Source of the DNA: VRUE01 sp036524775 | Lineage (GTDB): Bacteria > Actinomycetota > Thermoleophilia > Solirubrobacterales > 70-9 | Length of the DNA stretch: 64,000 nucleotides | Reading direction: 5' to 3' | Assembly: GCA_036524775.1 (NCBI GenBank) | Contig: DATDBO010000040.1 | Coordinates: 1 to 64,000 of the forward strand | In this document: piece by piece, positions 45,556-54,469 of the stretch | Layout: the number at the start of each line of letters is the position of its first letter | How positions within the stretch are numbered: position 1 is the first letter of the stretch | Notes under the pieces: generated by a model | Told to the model about the DNA's origin: nothing | The model's database searches: none | Seen by the model: only the letters and a program-made list of their open reading frames with translations | Translations under genes and position numbers: made by a program

Positions 45556-46613
45556 ACCGGCTCCGCCTCACCCCGCTCGGCAGCATGATCACGACCGTGT
45601 CGCTGTCGATCGGGGTGGGGACCTCGATCATCGTCTACCTCTGGGTGGTGGTGGTCGAAGGGCACGACGGCGCGGCCGGCCCGATCCTCACCGGCGGCCT
45701 GATCGCCATCCTGCTCGCCCTCGCCATCGGCTACTACTTCGCCCGCCTGGTCGCCCTGCGGGTGAGCCGGATCGAGGACGCCGCACGCAAGGTCGCCGAC
45801 GGCGACTTCGCCACCCGCATCCCGGTCGACTCCTCCGGCCAGCTCGGCCAGCTCGCGCGCACCTTCAACGAGATGCAGCGCCGCCTGGCCGAGCTCGACA
45901 GCGCCCGCAAGCAGTTCATCGCCAACGCCTCGCACGAGCTGCGCACGCCGATCTTCAGCCTCGGCGGCTTCGTCGAGCTGCTCGACGAGGAGGACCCGAA
46001 CCCGGAGGAGCGGGCCGAGTTCATACGGACGATGCGCCGGCAGATCGAGCGGCTGACCAAGCTCACCGGCGACCTGCTCAACCTCTCCCAGCTGGACGCC
46101 GGCGGGATCGTCATGGAGATCCGCAGCGTCGACCTCGGCTCGCTGGCGCGCGACGTGGTGCGCGAGTTCGGCGCCCGGGCCGAACTGCGCGGCTCGCGGC
46201 TCGAGCTGCGCACGCCGCAGCACCCGGTGATCGCCGGCGCCGACCCGGAGAGGGTGCGACAGATCATCCGTATCCTGCTCGACAACGCCCTCACCCACAC
46301 CCCGGAGGGCACCAGCGTCACCGTGACCATCTACTCCGTCGACCAGCGCGCCGAGCTGACCGTCTCCGACGACGGCACCGGCATTCCGCAGCGGGTTCAG
46401 AAACGCATCTTCGAGCGCTTCTACACGGCCGACTCCGCGGGCGGCTCGGGGCTCGGCCTGGCGATCGCGCGCGAGCTGGCCCAGCGCCTGGACGGCCGCA
46501 TCGCGATCTCCTCCAGCCGTCGCTTCACCGCCTTCACGCTCGACCTGCCGCTCGCCCCACCCGGGGCCTCGCCGCCGCCCCTCGTCGCCGACGAGGCGAA
46601 GGCGACCGCGTGA
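45552..46613 (+). CDS. Membrane sensor histidine kinase
   Basis: The protein has 353 residues: two membrane segments with a short external loop (VVVEGHDGAAG), HAMP linker (VSRIEDAARKVADGDFATRI), the phospho-acceptor helix with ANASHELRTPIFSL, the N box (LLDNALTHTP), and the G boxes DDGTGIP and GGSGLGLAIARELA. The short loop suggests it senses the membrane or a partner rather than a bound ligand. The next gene encodes an HtrA lipoprotein and overlaps by 4 bases. Confidence 0.94.
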
Positions 46614-47734
46614 GGGCGCTCCTCCCGGCGCTGCTCATCCTGGCCCTGCTCGCCGGCTGCGGCGGCGAGGACGAGGGCGCTTCGGGAGCGGCCGCCCCTG
46701 AGACGACCAAGACGACGACCCAGGTCGTCGTGCAGGCGGCGAGCGAGGGCTTCGATGCGGCCGCCGTCTACCGCGAGGCCTCCCCCGGCGTGGTCACGAT
46801 CCGCTCGATCTTCAACCAGGGTGCGGCCGAAGGCTCCGGCTTCGTGCTCGACACCGAGGGCCGGATCGTCACCAACGCCCATGTCGTCACCAACGGCGAG
46901 GGGGAGGACCGCAAGGAGGCGAAGGCCGTCTACGTCGAGTTCCCCGACCGCAACGTCGTGCCCGCGCAGATCGTCGGCTTCGATCCCTTCGCCGACGTCG
47001 CCCTGCTCGAGGTCGCGCCCGACGGCTTCGAGCTGCACCCGCTCGAGCTGGGCGACGACGAGGCGCTGGTGGTCGGCCAGCCGGTGGCGGCGATCGGCAG
47101 CCCCTTCGGCGAGCAGCAGTCGCTCTCGATCGGGATCGTCTCCGCCACCGACCGCTCGGTCGGCTCGCTGACCCAGTTCCAGATCGAGGGCGCGATCCAG
47201 ACCGACGCCTCGATCAACCCCGGCAACTCGGGCGGGCCGCTGCTCGACGCGGGTGCCCGCGTGGTCGGCATCAACCAACAGATCGAGACCAACTCCGGCG
47301 CCAACGACGGCGTCGGCTTCGCGGTGCCGATCTCGACGGTGAAGCGCTCGATCGAGCAGCTGCAGCGCAGCGGCGAGGCCGAGTACGCATACATCGGCGT
47401 CTCTGTGCAGGCGATCTACCCGCAGCTCGCCGAGAAGCTGGACCTCCCCGTCGACCGCGGCGGCCTGATCGCCGAAGTCGTCCCGGACGGCCCGGCTGAC
47501 GAGGCCGGCCTGGAGGGCGGCGACGGCAAACTGCGCTTCCAAGGGGTCCCCTACGAAACCGGCGGCGACACGATCCTCGCCGTCGAGGGCCGCGAGGTCG
47601 TCCAGCCCGACGACCTCGCCCGCTACATGTCCCTCTTCCAGCCGGGCGACAAGGTGACGCTCGACGTGATCCGCGAGGACGGCGAGCGCGCGAGGGTCGA
47701 GGTTGCTTTGGGAAAGCGCCCGGTCGCCGAATAG
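46610..47734 (+). CDS. HtrA/DegP-type serine protease lipoprotein with PDZ domain
   Basis: The protein has 374 residues, GTG start. The lipobox LLAGC gives Cys17. The trypsin-like triad is His91 (TNAHVV), Asp129 (FADVAL) and Ser207 (GNSGGP). A PDZ domain follows (GLIAEVVPDGPADEAGL, then GDTILAVEGREV). It should degrade or refold damaged exported proteins. Translational coupling to the kinase suggests the two-component system responds to envelope stress and controls or is controlled by this protease. Confidence 0.94.
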   Translation: MRALLPALLILALLAGCGGEDEGASGAAAPETTKTTTQVVVQAASEGFDAAAVYREASPGVVTIRSIFNQGAAEGSGFVLDTEGRIVTNAHVVTNGEGEDRKEAKAVYVEFPDRNVVPAQIVGFDPFADVALLEVAPDGFELHPLELGDDEALVVGQPVAAIGSPFGEQQSLSIGIVSATDRSVGSLTQFQIEGAIQTDASINPGNSGGPLLDAGARVVGINQQIETNSGANDGVGFAVPISTVKRSIEQLQRSGEAEYAYIGVSVQAIYPQLAEKLDLPVDRGGLIAEVVPDGPADEAGLEGGDGKLRFQGVPYETGGDTILAVEGREVVQPDDLARYMSLFQPGDKVTLDVIREDGERARVEVALGKRPVAE

Positions 47735-47773
47735 GGCGCGGCGTCCAACCGCCGTCCCCGGTAGAAATCGCCG

Positions 47774-49012
47774 ATGCTTCAGGAAGTCGCCCTCGGGCAG
47801 AAGTCCCTCTCCGACTACACCCACATCGCGGGTAAGGAGCTGAGCGAGCGGATCCGCGAGCTGGCGAAGCCGCTGGAGGGACAGCGGGTGCTGCACGTCA
47901 GCGCGACCGCGTTCGGCGGCGGCGTCTCGGAGATCCTGTACACGATCGTGCCGCTGATGCGCGACGTCGGCATCGACGCGCACTGGCACGTCATCTTCGG
48001 CAAGGAAGAGTTCTTCAACGCGACCAAGCTGCTGCACAACTCGCTGCAGGGGGCGGAGGAGACGCTGAGCGCCGAGCAGTGGGCGATCTTCGACGAGATC
48101 AACGCGGTCAACGCCGACGGGCTGAAAGGCGAGTGGGACACGATCGTCGTCCACGACCCGCAGCCGATCGGCCTGCGTCGCGGCGCGTCGGAGAAGAGCC
48201 GCAACTGGATCTGGCGCTGCCACATCGACCTCTCCGAGCCGAACCCGGCGCCGATCGCCCGCCTGCAGCCGCTGATCGAGGAGTACGACGCGACCGTCTG
48301 GCACCTGCCCGACTACGTGCCCAACGGGATCAACGGCCACAACGGCATCCGCATCATCCCGCCGGCGATCGACCCGCTCTCGCCGAAGAACATGGCCTTC
48401 TCGCCCGACGACGCCGCCTTCGTCTGCCACCAGTTCGGCATAGACGTCGACCGCCCGCTGATCACCCAGGTGTCTCGCTTCGACCCGTGGAAGGACCCGA
48501 TCGGCGTGATCGACGCCTACCGCGCGGTGACCGCGGAGATGCCCGAGGTGCAGCTGGCGCTGGTCGGCTCGATGGCGACCGACGACCCGGAGGGCTGGGA
48601 GTTCTTCCAGCAGACGGTCGAATACGCCGACGGCGACGAGGACATCAAGATCCTCAACAACCTCAACAACGTCGGCGCGATCGAGGTCAACGCCTTCCAG
48701 TCGCAATCGGACGTCTGCCTGCAGAAGTCGATCCGCGAGGGCTTCGGCCTGACCGTCACCGAGGCGCTCTGGAAGGGGCGCCCGACGGTCGCCGGCAACG
48801 TCGGCGGCATCCCGCTGCAGATCACCGACGGCGAGAGCGGCTTCCTGGTCGACTCCCCGCAGGAGTGTGCGCAGCGCTGCATCGAGATCCTCGCCGACCC
48901 GGAGCTGGGCATGCGCCTCGGCAAGGCGGGCAAGGAACACGCCCGGCGCGAGTTCCTCTCGCCGCGATTGCTGCGCGACTGGCTGCAGTTGTTCGGCGAA
49001 TTGGACGAGTAG
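47774..49012 (+). CDS. treT: Trehalose synthase-like glycosyltransferase (TreT-type, GT4)
   Basis: The protein has 412 residues. The start VLHVSATAFGGGVSEILYT is the TreT N-terminus, with HDPQPIGLRR and CHIDLSEPN in the acceptor half. The GT4 EX7E pattern appears as EGFGLTVTEALWKG, with QVSRFDPWKDP before it. TreT joins glucose from a nucleotide sugar directly to glucose, making trehalose in one step. The assignment is by motif. A related GT4 glycosyltransferase is possible, but the OtsA neighbour supports a trehalose context. Confidence 0.82.
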   Translation: MLQEVALGQKSLSDYTHIAGKELSERIRELAKPLEGQRVLHVSATAFGGGVSEILYTIVPLMRDVGIDAHWHVIFGKEEFFNATKLLHNSLQGAEETLSAEQWAIFDEINAVNADGLKGEWDTIVVHDPQPIGLRRGASEKSRNWIWRCHIDLSEPNPAPIARLQPLIEEYDATVWHLPDYVPNGINGHNGIRIIPPAIDPLSPKNMAFSPDDAAFVCHQFGIDVDRPLITQVSRFDPWKDPIGVIDAYRAVTAEMPEVQLALVGSMATDDPEGWEFFQQTVEYADGDEDIKILNNLNNVGAIEVNAFQSQSDVCLQKSIREGFGLTVTEALWKGRPTVAGNVGGIPLQITDGESGFLVDSPQECAQRCIEILADPELGMRLGKAGKEHARREFLSPRLLRDWLQLFGELDE

Positions 49013-49043
49013 CCCGGGGCGGTCGGGGTAGGCTGAGGGGCCG

Positions 49044-50507
49044 ATGCCCGACTCCGATCCGCTGATCATCGTCTCCAACCGCGGGCCGGCGCAGTTCGAG
49101 CGCGACGAGTCGGACGAGCGCACCGTGCAGCGCGGCGGCGGCGGGTTGGTGACGGCGCTCTCGGGCCTCGTCTCCCACCGCGAGGCGCTCTGGATCGCCT
49201 CGGCGATGACCGACGAGGACGTCGCCGTCTCCGAGGAGCGCGGCGGGCCGGTCGAGCTCTCGATCGACGGGATCGAGTACCGGGTGCTGCTGGTCGGCAG
49301 CGATCCCGACGCCTACGACGGCTTCTACAACGTGATCGCCAACCCGATCCTGTGGTTCATCCAGCACTACCTCTGGGACCTCTCCAACGCGCCGGACATC
49401 CGCCAGACGGAGCTCGACGCCTGGGACTACGGCTACCAGGCGGTCAACCGAGACATCGCCCGCGCCGTGCTGGGCCAGATTGAGGATCGCGAGCGGCCGC
49501 TGGTGATGCTGCACGACTACCACCTCTACACCGCGCCGGCGATGATCCGCGACGCGCGGCCGGACGCCTTCCTGCACCACTTCGTCCACATCCCCTGGTC
49601 GCAGCCCGACAGCTGGCGCATCCTGCCCGGGCGGATCCGCGAGGCGATCTTCCGCGGCATGCTCGCCAACGACATCATCGGCTTCCACACGCACGCCTAC
49701 TGCATCAACTTCATCCGCTGCTGCGACGAACTGCTCGAGGTAGAGGTCGACTACGACAGCTGCGTGGTGCGGCACGCCGGCGGCGAGACGCGGGCGCGCG
49801 CCTACCCGCTCTCGATCGACGCGGAGCGGCTGCGGCGGGCGGCCGAGTCGACCGAGGTGCGCCAGTACGAGCGCGACCTGCTGGAGCGGCGGCGCGAGCA
49901 CCTGATCATCCGCGTCGACCGCGCGGACCTCTCGAAGAACGTGCTGCGCGGCTTCACCGCCTTCGACACCTTCCTCACCCAGCACCCGGAGTTCCTCGAG
50001 AAGGTGACCTTCATCGCCCACCTGCAGCCCTCGCGCCAGGACGTGCCCGAGTACGCCGAGTACCTGGAGAAAATCGAGGCGCTGGTGGCGGTCGTCAACC
50101 ACCGCCACGGCACCACCGACTGGATGCCGATCGACCTGAAGATCTACGAGAACTTCCACGAGGCGGTCGCCCGCTACAAGCACTTCGACCTCTTGATGGT
50201 CAACTCGATCTTCGACGGGATGAACCTGGTCGCCAAGGAGGCGCCGGCGGTCAACACCCGCGACGGCGTCCTGATGCTTTCCGAGAACACCGGCTCGCAC
50301 GAGGAGCTGGCCGATTGCGTCCTCTCGGTCAACCCCTTCGACGTCCAGGAGCAGGCCGACGCGATCTATCGGGCGCTGACGATGGAGCCGGAAGAGCGGC
50401 GGCTGCGCGCGGCGCACCTGAAGGAGATCATCTACTCGCGCAATCCGGGGGATTGGGTGGACGAGCAGTTGAAGGACATCGACGCGTTGCGTGAGGCGGT
50501 GGCGTGA
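49044..50507 (+). CDS. otsA: Trehalose-6-phosphate synthase (GT20)
   Basis: The protein has 487 residues. It makes trehalose-6-phosphate from UDP- or GDP-glucose and glucose-6-phosphate. The family motifs are in order: VSNRGPAQFE, GGGGLVTAL, LHDYHLYTAPAMIRDARP, HHFVHIPWSQPDSW, the donor-site VDRADLSKNVLRGF and the closing DGMNLVAKEAPA. The phosphatase otsB is not found next to it. An IS110 element begins within about 10 bases of the stop, so a downstream gene may have been separated. Confidence 0.92.
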   Translation: MPDSDPLIIVSNRGPAQFERDESDERTVQRGGGGLVTALSGLVSHREALWIASAMTDEDVAVSEERGGPVELSIDGIEYRVLLVGSDPDAYDGFYNVIANPILWFIQHYLWDLSNAPDIRQTELDAWDYGYQAVNRDIARAVLGQIEDRERPLVMLHDYHLYTAPAMIRDARPDAFLHHFVHIPWSQPDSWRILPGRIREAIFRGMLANDIIGFHTHAYCINFIRCCDELLEVEVDYDSCVVRHAGGETRARAYPLSIDAERLRRAAESTEVRQYERDLLERRREHLIIRVDRADLSKNVLRGFTAFDTFLTQHPEFLEKVTFIAHLQPSRQDVPEYAEYLEKIEALVAVVNHRHGTTDWMPIDLKIYENFHEAVARYKHFDLLMVNSIFDGMNLVAKEAPAVNTRDGVLMLSENTGSHEELADCVLSVNPFDVQEQADAIYRALTMEPEERRLRAAHLKEIIYSRNPGDWVDEQLKDIDALREAVA

Positions 50508-50518
50508 GATGCCCTGTG

Positions 50519-51730
50519 TCAACCCCCCGCCGTTTGCAGCCCGCTCAAGTTCCCGTGCAAGGACGGGTCGTAGGGCACTTCGTCCTGCCAGCAGCGCCAC
50601 AAGACCCTGATCCAGGCGCGTCCAAGGGTGCGGGTCGCGTGTGGGTGGTCCTGGCCTCTGGCCCGGGCTCGCCCGTAGACGTCTTCTGCCCAGGGATGCC
50701 AGTGGCGGGTGGAGTCGGCCAAGACCGTGACGGCTTTTCTCAGGCGCTTGTCGCAGGCACGCCTGAAGGTCGCGACGCGCATCTTCCCCGACTCGAGCGC
50801 CACCGGGCTCATCCCCGCGTCGGCCGCGAGCGCCGCCTCGGTCGGATAGCGGCTCCGGCAATCACCGATCTCGGCGATCAGGGTCGCCGGGCAGGTAGCC
50901 GTCCTGGAGCTGCGAAACAGCGGCGCGAAGACGGCGGCGTCGGGGTGAGCCCTCAAGGCAGCTCTGATCTTCGCGTCGAGCTCGCCTGTCTCGGCGAGGA
51001 GAGACTCGAGACCGGCCACCAGCCCGAGAATCACGGCCCGGCGGGCCTCGCACTCGGCGAGCCCCGCTGTTCCCGCCGGCGCCGCCTGCATCCGCTCCAC
51101 CAGTACGGCGGGGCTGGTGTGGCCCGAGTAGCCGTGGCGCTCGAGAAAGCCCGCCATCCGCTTGGTCCCCAGCCCTCGGACATCGGCCGGGGTCGGGTAA
51201 CGGGCGATGAAGGACAGGGAGATCGCGTTGTCGACCCGGCCGAAGATCAGCGCTCCGGGCCAAAACGCTTCAAGCTGGGCGCGCAGCTGGTTGGCGAGCG
51301 CGACTCGTGCCTCGACGAGGTCCTCGCGCGCCCGTGTGAGAACCCGCAAGGCCTTTGTCTCGTCGCCGTCGGGGGTGAGCGCGCGAAAGCGGTGGGCGTC
51401 GGTGCGGGCGAGCTCGGCGAGGACGAAAGCGTCGAAGCGGTCGGACTTGCCGTGGGCGACCGCGTAGCGTGGACGGGCGGCTTTCATCTGGTTGGGGTGG
51501 ATCGCCAAAACCTCCACGCCGGCGTCCAGCAGTCGCTCGACCAAGATGCCGTCGGGTCGCTCGATCGCCACCCGGTCTACTTCATGCTTGGCGAGCGCGC
51601 GAACCAGCTCGCCAAGTCCCCGCTCGTCATGGGTCACCGAGAAGCGTGTCACCACTTGCCCCTCCTCGCTGACACAGATCTCGTGTGCCTCGCTCGCCCA
51701 GTCGATTCCCGCCGTCCTCGTTCCTGCCAT
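50519..51730 (-). CDS. IS110-family DEDD transposase
   Basis: The protein has 403 residues. The N-terminal RuvC-like domain has GIDWASEAH (Asp10), RVAIERPDGILVERL, and HGKSDRFDAFVLAEL for the DEDD set. The C-terminal transposase_20 domain has the helix-hairpin pattern (ARYPTPADVRGL, and AGMSPVALESG) with the conserved serine. The protein looks complete, so the element may be active. Confidence 0.93.
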   Translation of the reverse strand: MAGTRTAGIDWASEAHEICVSEEGQVVTRFSVTHDERGLGELVRALAKHEVDRVAIERPDGILVERLLDAGVEVLAIHPNQMKAARPRYAVAHGKSDRFDAFVLAELARTDAHRFRALTPDGDETKALRVLTRAREDLVEARVALANQLRAQLEAFWPGALIFGRVDNAISLSFIARYPTPADVRGLGTKRMAGFLERHGYSGHTSPAVLVERMQAAPAGTAGLAECEARRAVILGLVAGLESLLAETGELDAKIRAALRAHPDAAVFAPLFRSSRTATCPATLIAEIGDCRSRYPTEAALAADAGMSPVALESGKMRVATFRRACDKRLRKAVTVLADSTRHWHPWAEDVYGRARARGQDHPHATRTLGRAWIRVLWRCWQDEVPYDPSLHGNLSGLQTAGG

Positions 51731-51905
51731 GCTTCCTCCTCGGTCGAATCCATTCGGCTGAATGCCGGCCGCGAGGTGCCTCTGCGCTTCCTCATTGGGT
51801 GGCGGTCATCCTCGCCACGCCCTGTTGGCGCTTCGGGCGCCTCGCACCGCCGGGAGGCGCTGATCTCACGCGGGCCGTCTAAGCGGCTAGGGAACATGGC
51901 GCTCT
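51731..51905 (-). ncRNA. Possible bridge RNA region of the IS110 element
   Basis: The noncoding 5' end of the IS has several stem-loops: GTGGCG (51799-51804) with CGCCAC (51813-51818), GCGCCTC (51837-51843) with GAGGCGC (51854-51860), and a GGCGC-loop-GCGCC. IS110-group elements are known to encode a structured bridge RNA in this position that guides recombination. The match here is position and foldability only. Confidence 0.35.
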
Positions 51906-52045
51906 CCCGGCGGGGGTCGGCTCTCTGTGCTTCCCGGGATTCTGCGGCGGCCTCGCTTCGCTCGGCCTCTCCATCTAAATCTCAGGAACGGGGAGAGGAT
52001 CTCCAATGAGGGGGAGAACGCGTCGCTCTCATTACTTAGAGCTGT

Positions 52046-52462
52046 ATGGGATTGCGCGTTCGCTGGCAGCTTGTCGCGAAAGGAGCTGGCGTTGCCCTCG
52101 CTGCGCTCCTTGCGCTGCAGCTTGTTCCGGAGCTGCTGGAGCCACCGCCACCAGCGCCGCTGCCGGCTGATGTAGGACTGCCGCGGGTTGAGGCGCGTCT
52201 CGGGCGGGAGGCGGGGAGTGGGGGTACCCGGGAGGGGCGGCGTCCCGTTTTTCGCCCCGACCGCCACCTCGGACGGCCGAAAACTCCAAGGCGAAAAACC
52301 CAGCCCCGGACGGGTACCCCCACTCCCCGACAGGACCCGCCCGCTGTGGCCACGGTCCCTACGGTCCTTCCACCACCGGAACCTCCGCCTCCGGCACCTG
52401 AACCCGCACCCGCTCCGCCGGCCCCACCCGACGACGGCTCGATGGAGTTTGCGCCTCGCTAG
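52046..52462 (+). CDS. Small proline-rich exported or anchored protein
   Basis: The protein has 138 residues: a hydrophobic N-terminus (LVAKGAGVALAALLALQLVP) as signal or anchor, a proline-rich stretch (PEPPPPAPEPAPAPPAPP) and a PDDGSMEFAPR end. The middle part (about residues 57-95) is encoded by a large nested inverted repeat and is Arg/Gly-rich, unlike the rest. It lies directly before rpsF. It is a plausible native gene into which a palindromic element was inserted. Confidence 0.6.
   Translation: MGLRVRWQLVAKGAGVALAALLALQLVPELLEPPPPAPLPADVGLPRVEARLGREAGSGGTREGRRPVFRPDRHLGRPKTPRRKTQPRTGTPTPRQDPPAVATVPTVLPPPEPPPPAPEPAPAPPAPPDDGSMEFAPR
52213..52328. repeat. Nested inverted repeat (18-bp outer arms) inside the proline-rich protein gene
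   Basis: GGGGAGTGGGGGTACCCG (52213-52230) is the exact reverse complement of 52311-52328. A second pair, GTTTTTCGCC (52247-52256) and GGCGAAAAAC (52290-52299), lies inside. The whole 116-bp unit could fold as one long hairpin and has the form of a small non-autonomous palindromic element. Confidence 0.75.
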
Positions 52463-52480
52463 CTATAGTCCGACGCCGTT

Positions 52481-53113
52481 TTGGCCGCACCACGCGAATA
52501 CGAGCTGGTTCTGATGCTGGATCCGGGGCAGGACGCCCCGGCGCGCGACGCTGTGGCCGGCGAGGCGAAGAAGCAGATCGAGGCCAAGGGGACGCTGAAG
52601 CACGAGAACGTCTGGGGCCTGCGCAAGCTGGCCTACGAGATCCAGCAGCGCAACGAGGCCGACTATCGCTGGTTCCGCTTCGAGGCGCCCACCGAGCTGC
52701 TCGACGAGCTCAACCACAACCTCAAGATCGCCGACGGGGTGCTGCGCTTCCGCATCTTCAAAGTCGACGCCGAGACGCCGGTGATGGCTCCGCCGGCCAC
52801 CGCCGCTCCCGGCCCTTCCGCTTCGCGCGAGCGCCCGTCAGGAGCTCCGCCGGCGGCTGCCGACGAGGGTGAGGCCGCCCCCGAGTCGCCTGCCGCGGCC
52901 GCCGAGCCGGACGCGGAGGCCGCCGTCGAGGCGCCGACCGCAGCCGCTCCCGTCGCTGTCGCCGAGCCTCCCGCCGAGGGCGAGGGCGACGCGGAGGCAC
53001 CCGAGCCTGAGGCCGAGACGGCCGCTGAGGCGCCCGAGCCGGCAGCGGAGCCGGCCGAGCCCGAGGCCGCCGAGGCGCCCGCCGAGGACGAGTCCGGCGA
53101 CTCCCCCGCCTAG
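52481..53113 (+). CDS. rpsF: 30S ribosomal protein S6 with long acidic tail
   Basis: The protein has 210 residues and a TTG start (MAAPREYELVLMLDP). The first 95 are a normal S6: KKQIEAKGTLKHENVWGLRK, LAYEIQQRNEADYRWF, and DGVLRFRIFKVD. It binds S18 on the 30S platform. The remaining about 110 residues are almost only Ala, Glu, Pro and Asp, an unstructured acidic extension. The gene opens the rpsF-ssb-rpsR-rplI string. Confidence 0.95.
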   Translation: MAAPREYELVLMLDPGQDAPARDAVAGEAKKQIEAKGTLKHENVWGLRKLAYEIQQRNEADYRWFRFEAPTELLDELNHNLKIADGVLRFRIFKVDAETPVMAPPATAAPGPSASRERPSGAPPAAADEGEAAPESPAAAAEPDAEAAVEAPTAAAPVAVAEPPAEGEGDAEAPEPEAETAAEAPEPAAEPAEPEAAEAPAEDESGDSPA

Positions 53114-53220
53114 ACGGCTTCTCGCCTTATTTCGCCTTATTTCCGGCTTCCGGGGGGAGAGTCGCGCCGCCTGCGCTCTTAGACTGAAGTCTCGACAAAC
53201 GATCTTGAGGAGTGAGAGCC

Positions 53221-53694
53221 GTGGCGGCTTCGAACATCAACGTGGTGGTCATCACCGGGAACCTGACCCAGGACCCCGAGCTGCGCCATCTGGGCAGCGG
53301 GACGGCGGTCTGCGAGCTGCGCGTGGCGGTCAACAGCCGCCGCAAGGACGGCGCCACCGGCGAGTGGGTCGACAAGCCCAACTACTTCAACGTCACCGTC
53401 TGGGGCGCGCAGGGCGAGAACTGCGCCAACTACCTCTCCAAGGGTCGCCCCGTGGCGATCGAAGGCCGGCTCGACTGGCGCGAGTGGGAGGCCAAAGACG
53501 GCAGCGGCAAACGGCAGGCCGTGCAGATCGTCGCCAACTCCGTGCAGTTCCTCGGCTCGCGTGACGGGGGGGGAGGCGGCGGCAACGGCAACGGCTTCTC
53601 GCCGCAGAGCGACACCCCGGCCGACACCTCCGACTACGACCCCGCTCCGGCAGGCGCCGGAGGTGGCGGCGGAGACGACGACATCCCCTTCTAA
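53221..53694 (+). CDS. ssb: Single-stranded DNA-binding protein
   Basis: The protein has 157 residues from GTG 53221, chosen because GAGGAG ends 8 bases upstream. The OB fold is clear: VVVITGNLTQDPELRHLGSG, FNVTVWGAQGENCANYLSKG and VAIEGRLDWREWE. A Gly-rich linker leads to the acidic DDDIPF tip that recruits partner proteins. Its place between rpsF and rpsR is conserved in many bacteria. Confidence 0.96.
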   Translation: MAASNINVVVITGNLTQDPELRHLGSGTAVCELRVAVNSRRKDGATGEWVDKPNYFNVTVWGAQGENCANYLSKGRPVAIEGRLDWREWEAKDGSGKRQAVQIVANSVQFLGSRDGGGGGGNGNGFSPQSDTPADTSDYDPAPAGAGGGGGDDDIPF

Positions 53695-53722
53695 CCTCGG
53701 GCTGTAGCATCTCGGGCCGCTA

Positions 53723-53986
53723 ATGGCTCGAGACCGAGACAACGGAGCTTCCCCGCGGCGCGGCCGGCGCGGCGCGGAGCGCATGCGGCCGCGCAAATAC
53801 ACGCGGATCAACTCCGAGGCGGTCGACTACAAGGACCTCAACCTGCTGCGCCGCTTCCTCTCCGACAAGGGGAAGACGCGCGGGCGACGGGTCACCGGCC
53901 TCTCGCGCAAGCACCAGCGGCAGCTCTCGGTGGCGGTGAAACGGGCACGCGAGATCGCCTTGCTGCCCTACGTCGGAGAGCGCTGA
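53723..53986 (+). CDS. rpsR: 30S ribosomal protein S18
   Basis: The protein has 87 residues. The core DYKDLNLLRRFLSDKGK and TRGRRVTGLSRKHQRQL is S18, the S6 partner on the 30S platform. The first 20 residues are basic. No zinc-binding cysteines are present. The stop overlaps the start of rplI by one base (TGATG). Confidence 0.96.
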   Translation: MARDRDNGASPRRGRRGAERMRPRKYTRINSEAVDYKDLNLLRRFLSDKGKTRGRRVTGLSRKHQRQLSVAVKRAREIALLPYVGER

Positions 53987-54438
53987 TGACGCAGGCCATC
54001 CTGCTCGAGGACGTCGACAGCCTCGGCCGGCGCGGCGAACCTGTCGACGTCGCCCCGGGCTACCTGCGCAACTACCTGATCCCGCGCAAGCTCGCCGCCC
54101 CGGCGACCGCGGGCGCGCTCGAGCAGGCGCAGCAGCGCCAGGCGTCGGCCGAAAAGGCCGAGCAGGCGCGGGCGGAGCGCGAAGAGCAGGCGGCCTCGCT
54201 GCTCTCCAAGACCGTGCTCACCATCCAGCAGCGCGCGGACGACGGCGGCAAACTGTTCGGCTCGGTCGGCGCCAAGGAGATCGTCGACGCGATCCGAGAG
54301 GCACGCGACCTGCGCATCGACAAACGCAAAGTGCGCCTTGAGCAGCCGATCCGCGAGGTCGGCACCCACATGGTCGAGATCGAGTTGGCCGACGGAACCG
54401 TCGCCACGGTCAAGACGATCGTCGCCGAGGAGAGCTGA
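53986..54438 (+). CDS. rplI: 50S ribosomal protein L9
   Basis: The protein has 150 residues. The N-domain shows AILLEDVDSLGRRGEPVDVAPG and YLRNYLIPRKLA. A long helix links it to the C-domain (KLFGSVGAKEIVDAI). L9 anchors near L1 on the large subunit and limits frameshifting. Confidence 0.96.
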   Translation: MTQAILLEDVDSLGRRGEPVDVAPGYLRNYLIPRKLAAPATAGALEQAQQRQASAEKAEQARAEREEQAASLLSKTVLTIQQRADDGGKLFGSVGAKEIVDAIREARDLRIDKRKVRLEQPIREVGTHMVEIELADGTVATVKTIVAEES

Positions 54439-54469
54439 AGCCCGGAAAGCGCGGCGTTAGGCTGCGGCC

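Larger units (their letters stand above)
50516..51905 (-). mobile_element. IS110-family insertion sequence
   Basis: The unit consists of one transposase gene and a noncoding end of about 170 bases on its 5' side. IS110 elements usually lack terminal inverted repeats, and none are seen. The left end near TGTGTCAACC (50516) and the right end near 51900 are estimates from the composition change. The gene-free stretch 51731-52045 holds the noncoding end of the IS and the leader of the next gene. Confidence 0.7.

Noticed and set aside
46421..49123. A 900-codon open frame on the minus strand
   Set aside because: It is antisense to HtrA and TreT, with the same composition artefact and no recognisable domain.
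50504..52009. A 501-codon plus-strand frame over the IS
   Set aside because: It is antisense to the IS110 transposase, which has the DEDD residues.
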